Notes under the pieces: generated by a model | Seen by the model: the letters and a program-made list of their open reading frames with translations, nothing else | Database searches by the model: none | Told to the model about the DNA's origin: nothing | Made by a program: the position numbers and the translations under genes | Assembly: GCA_037893225.1 (NCBI GenBank) | Contig: JAZGUH010000070.1 | Span: 496,001 to 560,000, forward strand | Direction of reading: 5' to 3' | DNA: 64,000 bases | Source: Hippasteria phrygiana | Lineage: Eukaryota > Echinodermata > Asteroidea > Valvatida > Goniasteridae | In this document: in pieces, positions 22,193 through 33,085 of the stretch | Layout of the letters: every line of letters starts with the position of its first letter | Numbering within the stretch: position 1 is the stretch's first letter

Positions 22193-22812
22193 GTAAGGCC
22201 TCGTTCTCATTTCCTACGCAGATGCCGTGCGACTACCAAATCGCACAGGGCGTACGGGAGTCGCACGGCAGTCTGTTGATGATTCGCACAGGTTGTAGTG
22301 GTGTCGTGTGTAATTCGGACAGGTCGCATGCCCGTGCGATTTTTTTTAAATGTTGAAAATTGCCATACGGCTGTCGCACGGTTCGCATAGTTCGCATTGG
22401 TCGTATGGGGGTCGCACGGCAGTCGCACGGCGGTCTGAAGAGTCCAGCAGTCCCCGTGCGACTCCCGTGCGACATCCATCAAACTGCCGTGCAACTGCCG
22501 TGCAACCTGTGCGAATCTCATGATAGCCCGGTGCGACTGCCATCAGACTGCTGTACAAGCTGTAGGAATCTCATGCGAGCGCGGTGCTGCTGCCGTCCAA
22601 CCTGGGCGGATCTCACCAACAAACATTTAAAAAGCGGCCTCAGCGGCCTGAAAATCATTCGCCACCTGATGTTCAAGCTGTCCACATCAAGATAGAAGAC
22701 AACCAGAGAAGACTGAGAAACAGGGAAATTCGCACGGAAATCGCACGGCTGTACGATTTTTTGTCGCACCGCAGTTGTAAAAAGAATCGTTCAAGTGAGA
22801 ACGGGGCCTTAC
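22193..22812. mobile_element. TIR element dense in GTGCGAC, 620 bp
   Basis: Ends GTAAGGCCTCGTTCTCATTT and, inverted, GTAAGGCCCCGTTCTCACTT. The interior repeats GTGCGAC / GTCGCAC and CCGTGCGACTGCC many times in both orientations (22230-22580 and 22730-22775), so the molecule can fold extensively. Non-coding. The target duplication is unclear. Related in style, not in sequence, to the elements at 6705 and 57555. Confidence 0.65.
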
Positions 22813-22859
22813 ACATAATCACGTCACAACTTTGTCTCTCTGTCACAATTAGGATTTAT

Positions 22860-22965
22860 GCAGTGGAACAGGGGGCCGGGGGGGGGGGGGGGATTGTCCC
22901 CCCCCCCACTTTTTTTCCCACTTGTGGGAAACCTCCCCCCCCCCCCCCCCAATTTTTGGCAGTTC
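22860..22965. repeat. poly(G)/poly(C) repeat with GGCAGTTCCGCA
   Basis: A run of G (22875-22892), runs of C, CCACTTGTGGGAAA and then GGCAGTTCCGCA. The same arrangement is at 60858-60945, so it is a dispersed repeat. It could form G-quadruplex structures. Confidence 0.55.
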
Positions 22966-22997
22966 CGCACAAGAAAAACAAGAAAAGGGCAGTAGCC

Positions 22998-23515
22998 TAT
23001 GGAACGCCGAAGAGGCATTTAGTGTGATCATCGAATCGGTGGTGCACTTTCACGATCGGTGATGGACTTTTGCAATCGGTGATGGACTTTCTTTCGCGAT
23101 CGGTGATCAACTTTTGCGATCGGTGATGGACTTTTGCGAGTGGTGATGGACTTTTGCGATCGGTGATGGACTTTTTCACGTGATCGTTGATGGGGCGTGA
23201 TCGGTGATGCATATTCACGATCGGTGATGGACTTTCGCTAGTGGTGATGGACTTTTTCACGTGATCGTTGATGGGGTGTGATCGGTGGTGCACTTGCACG
23301 ATCGGTGATGGACTTTTGCAATCGGTGATGGACTTTTGCGATCGGTGATGGACTTTTGCGAGTGTTGATGGACTTTTGCGATCGGTGTGGACTTTTTCAC
23401 GTGATCGTTGATGGGGCGTAATCGGTGATGCATATTCACGATCGGTGATGGACTTTCGCTACCGGTGGTGGACTATTGCGAGCGTTGATGGATTTCATGA
23501 TCGATGATCAAGTTT
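22998..23515 (+). repeat. left minisatellite TIR
   Basis: About twenty units of CGATCGGTGATGGACTTTTG with variants (GAGTGGTGATGG, CACGTGATCGTTGATGGGG). A higher-order block of about 120 bp (ending ATTCACGATCGG) recurs near 23212 and 23440. Confidence 0.75.
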
Positions 23516-24237
23516 AGAATCGATGACAGACCTCTCGGTTGTTTGCTACTGCTTATTATTTGCAATTTTAACTCTTGCCATCGACCGACTTGTAATAAAT
23601 AATATATGCGTGAAAGAGTCCTTAATAGAACTATAGCTTTTATATTTTTTTAGAAATTACTTTGTATGGTTTGTGCCAATATCTATTTAGCTCGTCACGG
23701 TTTTCTGTCATTAATAATTGTTTTTAATTGCACTGATGAATGGAAACACCTGTTTCTTCTTAATTTACAAATTTTAAGGTTTGAATAACTATAGTTATAC
23801 ACCACTATTCACCATGTTAAAAAAGCTCTCACTGTAGTTGACATCAATAAATGAAACTCCATATTGGTATGTTCATGTCACAGTTTTTATGAAACCGGGA
23901 CCGGCGTAGACACGAGGATCACGTGATGGCTAATTGAACGGTCTCGTGTAACGAACGCACCCATTGTTAAAAGTACTGGATAATCATGAAGTCTAGATCC
24001 GCCCATTTATGAAAATAATTTTCCCCTACTCCTCCTTGGAAAAAATACGCGGCCCGATCGCCTAACTGTATTGGTATGGGCGGTTCACGTGTCAGTCCGT
24101 TTGTCCGATTCACACACGCATCCGCAGAGCTTTTCTTCTTTATGGAGATAACTAAGGCACTTCACAGTTAAAGATTCAAATCTTCCTGGTCTAATTTTTT
24201 GCTATCGATTAGTTCGTACAGTTATAATACGAAGAAC

Positions 24238-24390
24238 ATGGCTACCGCTCGTGGGAAAGGCCGTCCACCTGCTTGTATTCCTCGAGAAAAACTAGAGTAT
24301 TTCACTGATCCGATGAGGACACAAAAAATATTGCTGGGACCGTCTGATGATGGAGTCCCTGACAATACAGATGTCATATATCCAATATAA
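24238..24390 (+). CDS. short open frame, unrecognised
   Basis: Fifty codons from ATG at 24238 (context GAACATGG is favourable) to TAA at 24388: MATARGKGRPPACIPREK and later EYFTDPMRTQK. It lies inside the 4.2-kb element in a region of higher GC. It may be a first exon of an element gene or chance. A downstream stretch near 24810-25120 has a broken frame with ILWRDS and VVLKYQNELE that could belong with it. I recognise no family. Confidence 0.2.
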   Translation: MATARGKGRPPACIPREKLEYFTDPMRTQKILLGPSDDGVPDNTDVIYPI

Positions 24391-25559
24391 CGCAAAGAAA
24401 ATTGTAATAGCTCGTTACAGCATTTGCAGAAAGCAGCGAACCTCTGGGGTGCACAAATAGGCCAAAATGGCTGCGCCAAACTGATTAGCATAAATTGTAA
24501 ACTCACAACTTTTTTTGAATAATACATTTTTGGGGTCATGTAATTGATGGATTGTGTAATTATGATCAGCTATCATAACCTGGGGGTTCTGTGCTTCAAC
24601 CTTTGTGAAGACTTGATACATTTTGGCTTTAAAATTGGTCATATTTGACTTGTGAAGTGGAGGGATGCTTTATGAAAAATGGCAGCATTTTGGGGGTGGT
24701 ACTCTCTGGGGACAAATAGCAAAATAATCAACGGCTGACCTGCCAAAAAATTTCACTGTAAAGTTGATGGATTTTACACTAAGGTCAGTGATGGTATAGT
24801 TAGTGTGGTGCACCCCTGGGAGAATGTAAGTCTGGACTGCATCGGAACGTCAGCGGCCCATGGGCTTAATATCCTCTGGAGGGACTCCTAAGTGTAAAAT
24901 GCCGTAGTGGCCGCCCAAATGCGAAAAGAATGCGAACTCTAATTACTTTTGCCCAAACCCATCAAGGCGGCAGTTGTATTAAAGTACCAAAATGAACTGG
25001 AAACGTGTCAGGGGACTTCCATTAAAATGATTAAAGAACGCGTCCGATCCAGAAGTGGGCCGTGTCACAGCGAATGAGGACAGTGCCCGGACAGGGCAAA
25101 GTTCACTGCTAACTGATTGCACCAACCTAAGTACTATGATTTTAGAGGGCCAGTCTTGTCAGTTTTCGTATAACGGTAATAAATCGCCACTGAGGCCCCT
25201 GACTTACCGGCGTTCTGAAATTGAACATCTATAATTCTTAACAGTGAATCTTGCAAACGGTGCCGTGAGTCGGCAGTAAAATGCCCCCCCCCCCCCCCCC
25301 ACACAAAAAATAATTAATTAATCAAATAAAATAAAATATAATAAATAGATTGTTACACCGCTGAATTAAAAGTAGTATACACCTACTGTAATTTTCGAAA
25401 ATATATGGGTTGTAGGGGATTTATATTTTATAGTAAATATTGTTACGCTGACCTGTTTAGAGTTTTGTGTTCACAGATGCTGAAAAAACCAAGAAGAAAA
25501 AGCTTCCTAAGATGGAATTTGTGCGTCGGGAGATGTAAATTCAATATTAGATTTTGGCC

Positions 25560-25925
25560 CTTTACCGACGTGTATTTACACTGTATACTCAGAGTTGTCC
25601 CCAAGGGATTCTTTCGAAAAATAGCTGACTCGGGTGGGACTCGAACCCACAGAGCAATTTATAGACGTTGTGTAATTATCAGGTTAGGAAATCAGACTAG
25701 TTGGCTTGCACCCATTCACGAATGTGTAACTGTATTGCAAATACAATGTGGACTAACTAAATTTATTAAATTGGGGGCAGTGTTTGAAAATACACATATA
25801 GTCGGGTTTTTCCAACGATTGCCGGCTGGCAATCGTTGGAAATTTATTCTACTTTGCTTCAAAACCACAGCACACCAGGTGTGATTTCACAGGATGCTTG
25901 AGACTGCTATTCACTTATAAACAGT
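25560..25925 (-). repeat. copy of the GGTAGTATAC foldback family with tRNA-like T arm
   Basis: In reverse orientation: ATCCTGTGAAATCACACCTG near 25880, a 30-bp near-palindrome at 25811-25840 (CCAACGATTGCCGG core), and on the minus strand a perfect five-pair T arm, GTGGG-TTCGAGT-CCCAC followed by CCGAGTCA (25626-25650). The 5' half of a tRNA is not visible. It implies a tRNA-derived component in this family. Confidence 0.55.
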
Positions 25926-26756
25926 CAAGTAAGGTATTTCATAAAATTCAGTAGTTGAGGCTCATTGACAAAGTTAAAGCGGTCAGCCTCAAAGTCTGAC
26001 AAATTCAAAGTCTGTAATATGTTGATGACGGGCTCCATGTGTGTTGTGCACGTGTATGTAATTCAAACAACACTTGTATGAATAAGAACAACATGGATTT
26101 TTTTTACATGTATCACCAAGGCCGTCTGTATTCCTCAATTGTCACCTTCAGAGGAAATTTTTATACTCAAGATCCCGATATTAACCCATCCATAGTACAG
26201 ACCCAAAAATGTCAAAAACATTAAAATAATACCCTGCCCTCAATTTACTATTAACAAAAAATCAAGGGATTAGTACATAATGATTTCTTTGCAAATAGGT
26301 ACCATGGGGGTTCATAAGAAAATTAGAAATCAAATTTTCCCATAGATCATGTAGATGATGTGACATGAAACATCAAGAGCCATAGAGCCTGAACATGCTG
26401 CATGCACAATTTATACATTAACACAGCCTAATTGAGGAAAAATATAGAAAGCATAGAAAATATAAAGAAATTAAATTGTATGGACATTGCAAGAATTTGT
26501 AACTTTTGATTCATAAATACCTGAGACAGTTTACCCGTTCCTATTGGTCTAAAGCCCGTCACGTGGGTAGTCTTAAACGAATCGGATAGGCTGGCTGGAT
26601 TTGAAACTCGTTTCCGATGTCACGTCAAATTTTGACTCTTACAAAATCTGATCCCTTTTTACCCTTCTATTGGTTAAACGTTCACAATCATCACTTAGGC
26701 ATGCGCAATACTACCGATGAGTCCGTATTTTGAAAGTCCTCCACGTTCTGTGAGTC

Positions 26757-27213
26757 ACATCGCACAGTCCATCACCTGTTGCGAAAGTCCATCACCGATA
26801 GCAAAAGTCCATCACCGATCGTGAATATGCATCACCGATCACGCCCCATCAACGATCACGTGAAAAAGTCCATCACCACTAACGAAAGTCCACCACCGAT
26901 AGCGAAAGTCCATCACCGATCGTGAATATGCATCACCGATCACGCCCCATCAACGACCACGTGAAAAAGTCCATCACCACTAACGAAAGTCTACCACCGA
27001 TAGCGAAAGTCCATCACCGATCGTGAATATGCATCACCGATCACGCCCCATCAACGATCACGTGAAAAAGTCCATCACTCGCAAAAGTCCATCACCGATC
27101 GCAAAAGTTCACCGATTGCAAAAGTCCATCACCGATTGCGAAAGTGCATCACCGATCGTGAAAGTGCACCACCGATTCGATGATCACATTAAATGCCTCT
27201 TTGGCGTTCCATA
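26757..27213 (-). repeat. right minisatellite TIR
   Basis: Reverse partner of 22998-23515: repeated CATCACCGATCGTGAATATG and CCATCACCGATAGCAAAAGT, with three tandem higher-order units of about 120 bp between 26800 and 27075. Confidence 0.75.
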
Positions 27214-27359
27214 GTAGCCGGCTGGCACCGGCGCTGCTTCGATCCCCTATGTTCCGCTGCACCTGTGTATGAAGGAAATGACTTCAAGCATCTATCGAAA
27301 CACGTTTTTAAAAACACTTCTCTCTGAAATAAGTTCCAAGAAATTGCTGATGTCAAGTA

Positions 27360-27469
27360 CACTGCAAAAACTATGGTGTTAAATTAACACCATGTGGTAT
27401 TTATACTGGGCGAATGGTTCAATATAAACACCACATGGTGTTGATTTAACGCTACATTTGTTTGCAGTG
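27360..27469. mobile_element. small MITE with CACTGCAAA ends, 110 bp
   Basis: Ends CACTGCAAA and TTTGCAGTG; inner inverted pair ATGGTGTTAAATTAACACCA / ACCACATGGTGTTGATTTAA. Flanked by GTA on both sides (27357-27359, 27471-27473, one base offset), so the target duplication is uncertain. Confidence 0.6.
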
Positions 27470-27939
27470 TGTACACAGGCTTTGCTGCAGGTGCATTTTC
27501 AATCTTTCAAGTTTATGAAGAACCGGTGTGAATTGACGCCCAACGCACCGACCAGTTGTTATTCTTTTCGAAACGAAATCTAGGCCTACTCGGTGTTCCA
27601 TTGCTTGAAATGTTAAACCTGTGAAATGTATAAAAAGTGCCGCTGGTGCGTTTTTATAATATTACCGGTACTTGAGTGAAAATGTTGTCGTGACTGCATG
27701 AATCAAGTGTTTTGGGAAATCGTGAACTGTAATAGTAGATTATACCTCGTGGAAAATATACATGTATAGTATTACTTGCCGATTTTCATGAGTTCGGTAG
27801 TGCTTTTTAAGCAACGCCAACAGCTATTTGTATTCTAGGGAAACACTATTAGTTTTAAATAGACGTGTTCTTTAGGCCTATAGCCAGGTTAAATATATAC
27901 AGCATTCAATGAAAACAAGGCCAGCGAATATGTAAAGGA

Positions 27940-28010
27940 TAATGCCCGAGGTACGCGCCATTCGTGTGAAATAATTATTTTACACGAATGGCGCGTAACC
28001 GAGGGCATTA
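27940..28010. repeat. 71-bp near-perfect palindrome
   Basis: Arms TAATGCCCGAGGTACGCGCC and ATTCGTGT are mirrored around position 27975, with few mismatches. It would extrude as a cruciform or form a tight RNA hairpin. Confidence 0.75.
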
Positions 28011-28020
28011 CCCGACTTAA

Positions 28021-28525
28021 CCCCCACCCGTGACGTCACCCTATTGTCCCAGCGCTCCATTATTTTGCACGAATGGAGCAACTTTGTTCACTTGTACAAG
28101 AGATTATTTGTTACGTAACTTTGACAAGGAGCCATGCGGTATATAAGCCAAATTGTCAGTATCTTTGTTCAGGTGGGCGCTACCCGAACAAAGATACTGA
28201 CAATTTAGGAGACTGCCAACATAGGGCAAGATAGCTCAGTTGGTAGAGCGCCGGTACGGTAACCCGGAGGTCGCAGGTTCGAATCCCGCTCCCGTCAGGT
28301 TTCTTTGTTCACGTTGAAAATGTATTCAAATTTTCCCTAGTGGATTGTTTGATGTAATTTTAAGAAATTTGCTCGTGGAAGAAACTGTTAAAATGATGCG
28401 AAAAACCAAATATATCCGAAACATACAGAAATTGATGCAAGTGGAGTGCATGTTATCGCCTCCAACGCTCCATTCGTGCAAAATAATGGAGCGCTAGGAC
28501 AATAGGGTGACGTCACGGGTGGAGG
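28021..28525. mobile_element. piggyBac-like foldback with TTAA flanks
   Basis: TTAA at 28017-28020 and 28526-28529 flank CCCCCACCCGTGACGTCACC and the inverted CCTCCACCCGTGACGTCACC. The arms extend about 60 bp (CCCTATTGTCC, GCGCTCCATTATTTTGCACG). The CCY start after TTAA fits piggyBac-type elements. The loop contains a tRNA-headed SINE copy (about 28150-28370), so the SINE entered a pre-existing foldback. Non-coding. Confidence 0.7.
28225..28297 (+). tRNA. tRNA-like SINE head, nominal anticodon GGT
   Basis: Same 73-nt body as at 9925 with acceptor 3' strand changed to TCCCGTC, which weakens pairing. A and B boxes intact. Immediately upstream lies a hairpin, TGTCAGTATCTTTGTTC / GAACAAAGATACTGACA (28157-28203). 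Probably a SINE head. Confidence 0.45.
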
Positions 28526-29312
28526 TTAACTTGTGAAGTTGACCAGATGATTGCGCTATTGACAAGACATTCGAGTCATACTGACAAGATTGCAAGAAGT
28601 TAACATAATTTTTGTTTCATTTGACAAGAAAGCGCAGTCGTGTTCTTTGCGTATGCATCCCTTTTCTCAACGTTGGTGGCGCCATTTAACCTCTTGTTTT
28701 GTTCTTACCCGTACCCGCAATAAGACCTTCAAAGAGTTTTGCTTTTCTTTTATGGTTTGCTACATACTTTAGGCCCTTACAAGCAAGCAACAAAATATTG
28801 GCAACGAGCGGGGTGGGGGGGGGGGGGGGGGGGGCAATAGCGTATCCAGCTGTTTGTGCCAGGGAGGGCAAACAACGTCTGAACCGTCTTAAAACGGTCT
28901 TAATAACACTATTTCTTTTCTTTTTTTATGACGCCTCAAATGCCGCCAGGGGGGTAACTCCCCCCCCCCCCCACCCCGCTGGATACGCCACGGGGGGGGG
29001 GGGGGGGTTCGACCACCAAGATTAATAAAAAATCATGTGTACATCTTAGGAAAGATAAAGATTCATTTAGGGGGAACATATTTTTGTCAAGGTGTTTACT
29101 TTACCTTAGTAGCTATGTATTTTAGCTACTCATTCATGAATTAGAGCATTATCAGAAGCCAGGAAACTCAAATCTGGTACTCGAGGCGTTTGAGATGATT
29201 GACATGTATATATTACCTGATTGGTGTAAATTTAAGTTACTCAGATACTTCAGTTTATTTATTTTTTCAATTTATAATTTTCATTACTTATTTTCGACAA
29301 CAAATTGGGTAA

Positions 29313-29490
29313 AGGGCCGGTCACACAGGCCACGATAACAACGACGATAACGAAAACGATGCGAATAAACGCTCTCTATTGGTGGGTGGAACGCGAGCGT
29401 ATTACACGCGCGAAAATTCCACCAATCAGGGCGTTTATTATCACCGTTTTCGTTATCGTCGTCGTTATCGTGGCCAGTGTGACCGGCCCT
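29313..29490. mobile_element. PIF/Harbinger-like MITE, 178 bp, with paralogous empty sites
   Basis: Ends AGGGCCGGTCACAC and the inverted AGGGCCGGTCACACTGGCC; arms continue through ACGATAACGACGATAACG to ACCAATxx. TAA flanks both ends (29310-29312, 29491-29493). The two other copies of the host repeat read GGGTAAGTGTCCC at this point (near 40069 and 46688), a clean empty site, so the 3-bp TAA target duplication is directly shown. A TWA duplication is the signature of PIF/Harbinger-type elements. Confidence 0.85.
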
Positions 29491-30195
29491 TAACTGTCCC
29501 TTACTGGTGACCAAACGTTTTGCTAGACAAAAAACACTGATCTCTACGTATACTAGATAGCGCATCGGCTGTTGCAACCGCCGTCCGCCATCTTAACACT
29601 CCCAATAACAATAGGTTTTCCAACATTGTCCCCAGAGTCTACTTTCATTATCGTTCACAATAGCATTATGGTAAAATGGGAGTGAATATATGGTGGCTAC
29701 TGGCTTCAGTTGCTTGTACAGCGGTCAATGAGCTTTCCAGTTTATGTAGAGATCAGCGGTACAAATGGGCTGGATGGGCAAAGCGGATATTGTCAGCGCA
29801 ATCAAGTGAAGAACAAACTTCCCCAAATTTAGCACAATCGGCAAATGGGGTGGGGGGGGGGGGGGGGGGTAAAGAGTCCGATGCCGGTTGATTTATATAA
29901 ATATCGAAATTATGTACTACGGTAACTGGACCTATTTGATATTCCCCAGCGGACGGAATGAACGTACGCATATACCAACGGATACAGTCATTTCCAATCA
30001 GCCAACGAAACTTCAGAAATGGCAAACATGCCTGATTAGATGACCACAACGAGTGTGAATGCCAACTTGACCTACCGCTCAGCATCATATAAGCACACAA
30101 ATTTGCTTAAGAACTAAAAACCTGTATATTGCTTGTGACTGGTATTTATCTGTTGTGTGCTGAGAATGCCAATCACATGGAGTTTGGCTGGTAAC

Positions 30196-30655
30196 CTGGG
30201 CCCAATTTCATAGACCTTATCGCAAATACCGCATGGATGAGACGGAACAATGGTTACTAGGGACGTGAGAAATAGAAGCGCACCAAAACGCTTCCATTTC
30301 ATTCCCACAATCCCTTGTGCACATTGTGACGTCTGAACCAGGCGGTATTCGAGATACGGTATATGGCTCTGCTTACCGTTAGCGAAAAATCCCCGCTTAC
30401 TGTAGCAGAAAATTCTGTGCTTACGGCAAGCGTATTACACGCGTTAGCGGGGAATGTTGGCTCCTGAGCATGCGTACATCCCGTAACTAAGGATTCTGTG
30501 CTTACAGGGTTAGGCGCAAAATGGTGATCGTAAGCGCGGAAAGCTTTGGTTAGCAGAGCCATGAAATTGGGCCCTGATGTTACTAAGCGAGTTTTTTTGT
30601 GGTTAATTAATTTTGTGTGCATAAGCAGCTCTATGAAATTGGCCCCAGGTGAAGA
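30196..30655. mobile_element. nested GGGCCCAATTTCAT foldbacks in repeat copy 1
   Basis: Outer ends CCTGGGCCCAATTTCATAGA (30196) and the inverted CCTGGGGCCAATTTCATAGA (30655). Inside, ATACCGCxTGGATGAGACG pairs with its complement near 30328-30350, and a further foldback runs from CTCTGCTTACC (30368) to TTAGCAGAGCCATGAAATTG (30571). The same nest is at 40786-41250 and 47408-47889, so it predates the spread of the large repeat. Confidence 0.7.
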
Positions 30656-31386
30656 TACTTGTAGGCAGATCTTTATTCCTAGACTCCGGCGTCATACGAT
30701 TCGTGACGGAATTGACGTCAGCATCGGCTTCAGTGTTAACTGTTCAAGAGAGTAGGCTTACAAATTTCGAAGCAAGATGTTTGAACTACAAGTCTGATGT
30801 CGAAAGCAGACCAAAACAAACGGAGAAGCGTCTAGGGAGTCGATTGTGGACGATTCCGCGCGGTGAATGTTATCATAACATTTTCGAAATAGTCGCCGAA
30901 TATGTCTGCCTCGATAATATGCGGTCAAACTATAGAGCTACTGTATATATCAATTTACTAGAGTGCTGACTCCTCATCTTACGCGTGGAGATACTTGAAA
31001 TCCTTCCTGCGCGCAGACATTTTGATGTGCGTGTTTATAGAACATAATGAAATTAGATGGAGTGAATTTTAAAAGTGTGCTCTAAATACAACGCGGAAGT
31101 ACAACATACGCAAACAAAGCACGTCATGACGGTTTTAAAACGTCATGGCAAAAATCATCTGCAGCATACGGGCACGCGTTTACCTTGTTTGCGCAGAGCC
31201 ATAGATATCTATGTGGTGTAGTGTGAATTTATGGACTCTAAATACGGTAGTATTGCGCTTGCGTAATGAGTGACTGGTCGCAGATATATCCGTACAAAAA
31301 AGCCGTAGGCCTACACAATTGTGAATTTTCCATAGGTTTGTGCACAAACATGGATGCGCCCAGCAGGCTTCACTTTGTACACGAAG

Positions 31387-31689
31387 GACATGTTTGTTTC
31401 ACACTGATCCGGAACTGCTGGTTCGCTATCCACGAGGCGGGTTCTGGTATGTGAACCAACGCACAGATCACTGATCGAGATCCGGATTTGAGTAAAACAA
31501 ACAAACAAGCCCGAGTCAGCGCTGTGGGTCAAACATATTACATGTAACTGCACGATACTGTGGCGAAACAGGGGGGTAGACTTGTGTAGAAGTCTAATCA
31601 TGAATTATGCATACCCGTTTGGGAAATCAATAATGCATGATGCGCATTGACCAATCAGCAACACGGATTGCGTTGGGTCTGGGCGTCTT
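31387..31689. other. unassigned
   Basis: Sequence unique to copy 1, between the large repeat and the presumed Gypsy 5' region. It contains an octamer-like ATTATGCAT and CCAATCAG near 31610-31660, compatible with a promoter, but nothing certain. Confidence 0.25.
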
Positions 31690-33066
31690 TAGCGTGGGGT
31701 TACGACACCGGCGGCAGTTCGCTGGTGGCATTCGAGGTGAAAGGAGCTCACCATCGCAGGTCACGGCGCAAGGTTGCGGCGATCGGTGAGTGGAGTGGTA
31801 TTGGGTCCAAAGTTAGGACTGGAGTTGTGAAGCCTTCGGTAGGAGCTAGTGGGACTTGATTTAGTGGGATATGCTTGTCGTCTGTTGAATGCCGTAACAG
31901 TGGGGTAACGACTGAGGCGATCCCGGCCGTAATCATTGAGCTAGCTTACCCGTAAGGTTGACTCGTTATAGTGGATGATTGATTAGCTGTCGTTCTAGTC
32001 AGGTCATATAAAATTGGGCCAGATCAAGCAGGAATTTGGTGTGTGGGACTAGGTAAACCAGTTGATTGGGGATTTAGCGGGGCTGAGGGCGAGTGGAGGG
32101 CTTGCGGACAGAGTGTTCTATGCCGGTTGGCGTGGCGACTGGTGAGTGCAGCCCTGGTCGTTATATGTCGAAAGCCTGCTATCCCAGTGAGGTTTACCGG
32201 GTGAATTGTCTGTAGAGTCCCGTGAGGGTTATCCTAGTCGCCCTGTTCTTCATTGATCAAATCTGAGTTATACTGCAATCTCTGAGACATTGAGGGTTAC
32301 TGGGATTATTTATTACAACTTAATGTCTGTTTAAGGAAGTAAGGGATTTCTAAGTGAGGTTTACTGGGTTGACGGGGACCTGCGAGGTTGATATAATCGC
32401 CCTGTAAATCAGTCTGCGTTATTCTGTATTATTGACATTGCTTAACACTGTTAGGATTATATTGTATAAACTCTTGTTGCCTAACGGTGTGAGGGTTATA
32501 TTGTATAAGTTAGCTAAAGTTCATTAGTTAAGTGGTGCAGTTGACCACGTGAGGTTCATTGCAGGTGACAACTATACTGCATAAGCCCAGTGAGGATTAT
32601 TACAAATTACCAGTTATAATTAAGGCGGTGCAGTTGACCACCGTTATTTAAGTGAGGGTTATCACCAGTGGAAATTATTGCTTAACTTATTGATAAATAA
32701 TTATTGTTGATTGTTATTCAGATAAGAATAAGAAGAATCATAATCGTCCTTGGAATCAGTTGTCACTGTGAGGTTTATTTGCATTGTGAGGTGTATTTGC
32801 ATTGTGAGGTTTATTAGAACCAATTGGATTGCTTTATTACATTAGAATAATATTTCCATCACAAACGGTGGTATATCTCCACCAAACGAACAGCCCCTAG
32901 GTTTAATCCACCGTTCGTTAATTGTCCCCCCTTGCGTCTGGGTAGCCGCCCACTCGTTCGTAAGGCTAATAAATATTGTTGTGGGATAACAGGTGTTGGT
33001 TGGAGCCCTGGGATAAATAAGACCAGTCCCCTTAGGTTTCCCCCAGCCCCTGTGTAGCGCGCCACA
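31690..33066 (+). repeat. 5' LTR / leader region of the Gypsy element
   Basis: Lies directly before the primer-binding site, so its right end at about 33066 (GCGCGCCACA) should be the LTR end. The left limit is not visible because no second LTR remains. From 32180 to 33190 the motif GTGAGGxTTAT or a one-base variant recurs about fourteen times. Coding is absent. Confidence 0.45.
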
Positions 33067-33068
33067 AA

Positions 33069-33085
33069 TGGTGTCAGAAGTGGGA
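33069..33085 (+). other. primer-binding site (probably tRNA-Leu)
   Basis: TGGTGTCAGAAGTGGGA begins two bases after the presumed LTR end. TGG is the complement of CCA, and GTGTCAGxAGTGGGA resembles the 3' end of eukaryotic tRNA-Leu in reverse complement (from memory). Position ahead of gag fits. Confidence 0.6.

Larger units (their letters stand above)
22998..27213. mobile_element. 4.2-kb element with minisatellite TIRs and 6-bp target duplication
   Basis: GTAGCC at 22992-22997 and 27214-27219 flanks termini beginning TATGGAACGCC and, inverted, TATGGAACGCC. The inverted arms continue through GAGGCATTTA, TGTGATCATCGAATCGGTGG and then a 20-bp minisatellite. A 6-bp duplication and long, repeat-bearing TIRs resemble Polintons or IS3EU-type elements, but the 5' end is TA and not the AG of Polintons, and no polymerase, integrase or capsid gene is visible. 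Thus class is open. The interior carries a copy of another repeat family (25560-25925) and a poly(C) tract at 25283-25300. Confidence 0.65.
28583..31386 (+). repeat. large noncoding repeat, copy 1
   Basis: Starts AGATTGCAAGAAGTT and shares about 2.5 kb with 39678-42038 and 45990-48635. Landmarks in order: GTTGGTGGCGCCATTTAACC, ATGACGCCTCAAATGCCGCC between poly(G/C) tracts, TACTCAGATACTTCA, CGCATCGGCTGTTGCAACCG, a poly(G) tract (29852-29869, 18 G), GATGCCGGTTGATTTATATA, a nested GGGCCC foldback, GCCCAGCAGGC. No protein is encoded in common. Class unknown. Copy 1 has an extra 178-bp MITE at 29313. Confidence 0.75.

Noticed and set aside
25405..25884. 160-residue open frame
   Set aside because: It runs through a repeat family that contains a tRNA-like T arm and a palindrome; the residues have no domain and the same DNA elsewhere is not open.
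22998..27213. CRISPR-like array because of regular 20-bp repeats
   Set aside because: Repeats are directly adjacent or separated by other repeat variants, not by unique spacers, and the setting is eukaryotic.
23257..27214. Ser/His/Pro-rich repeated peptides (SPSPIAKVHH)
   Set aside because: Translation of the 20-bp minisatellite in the TIRs, not a gene.
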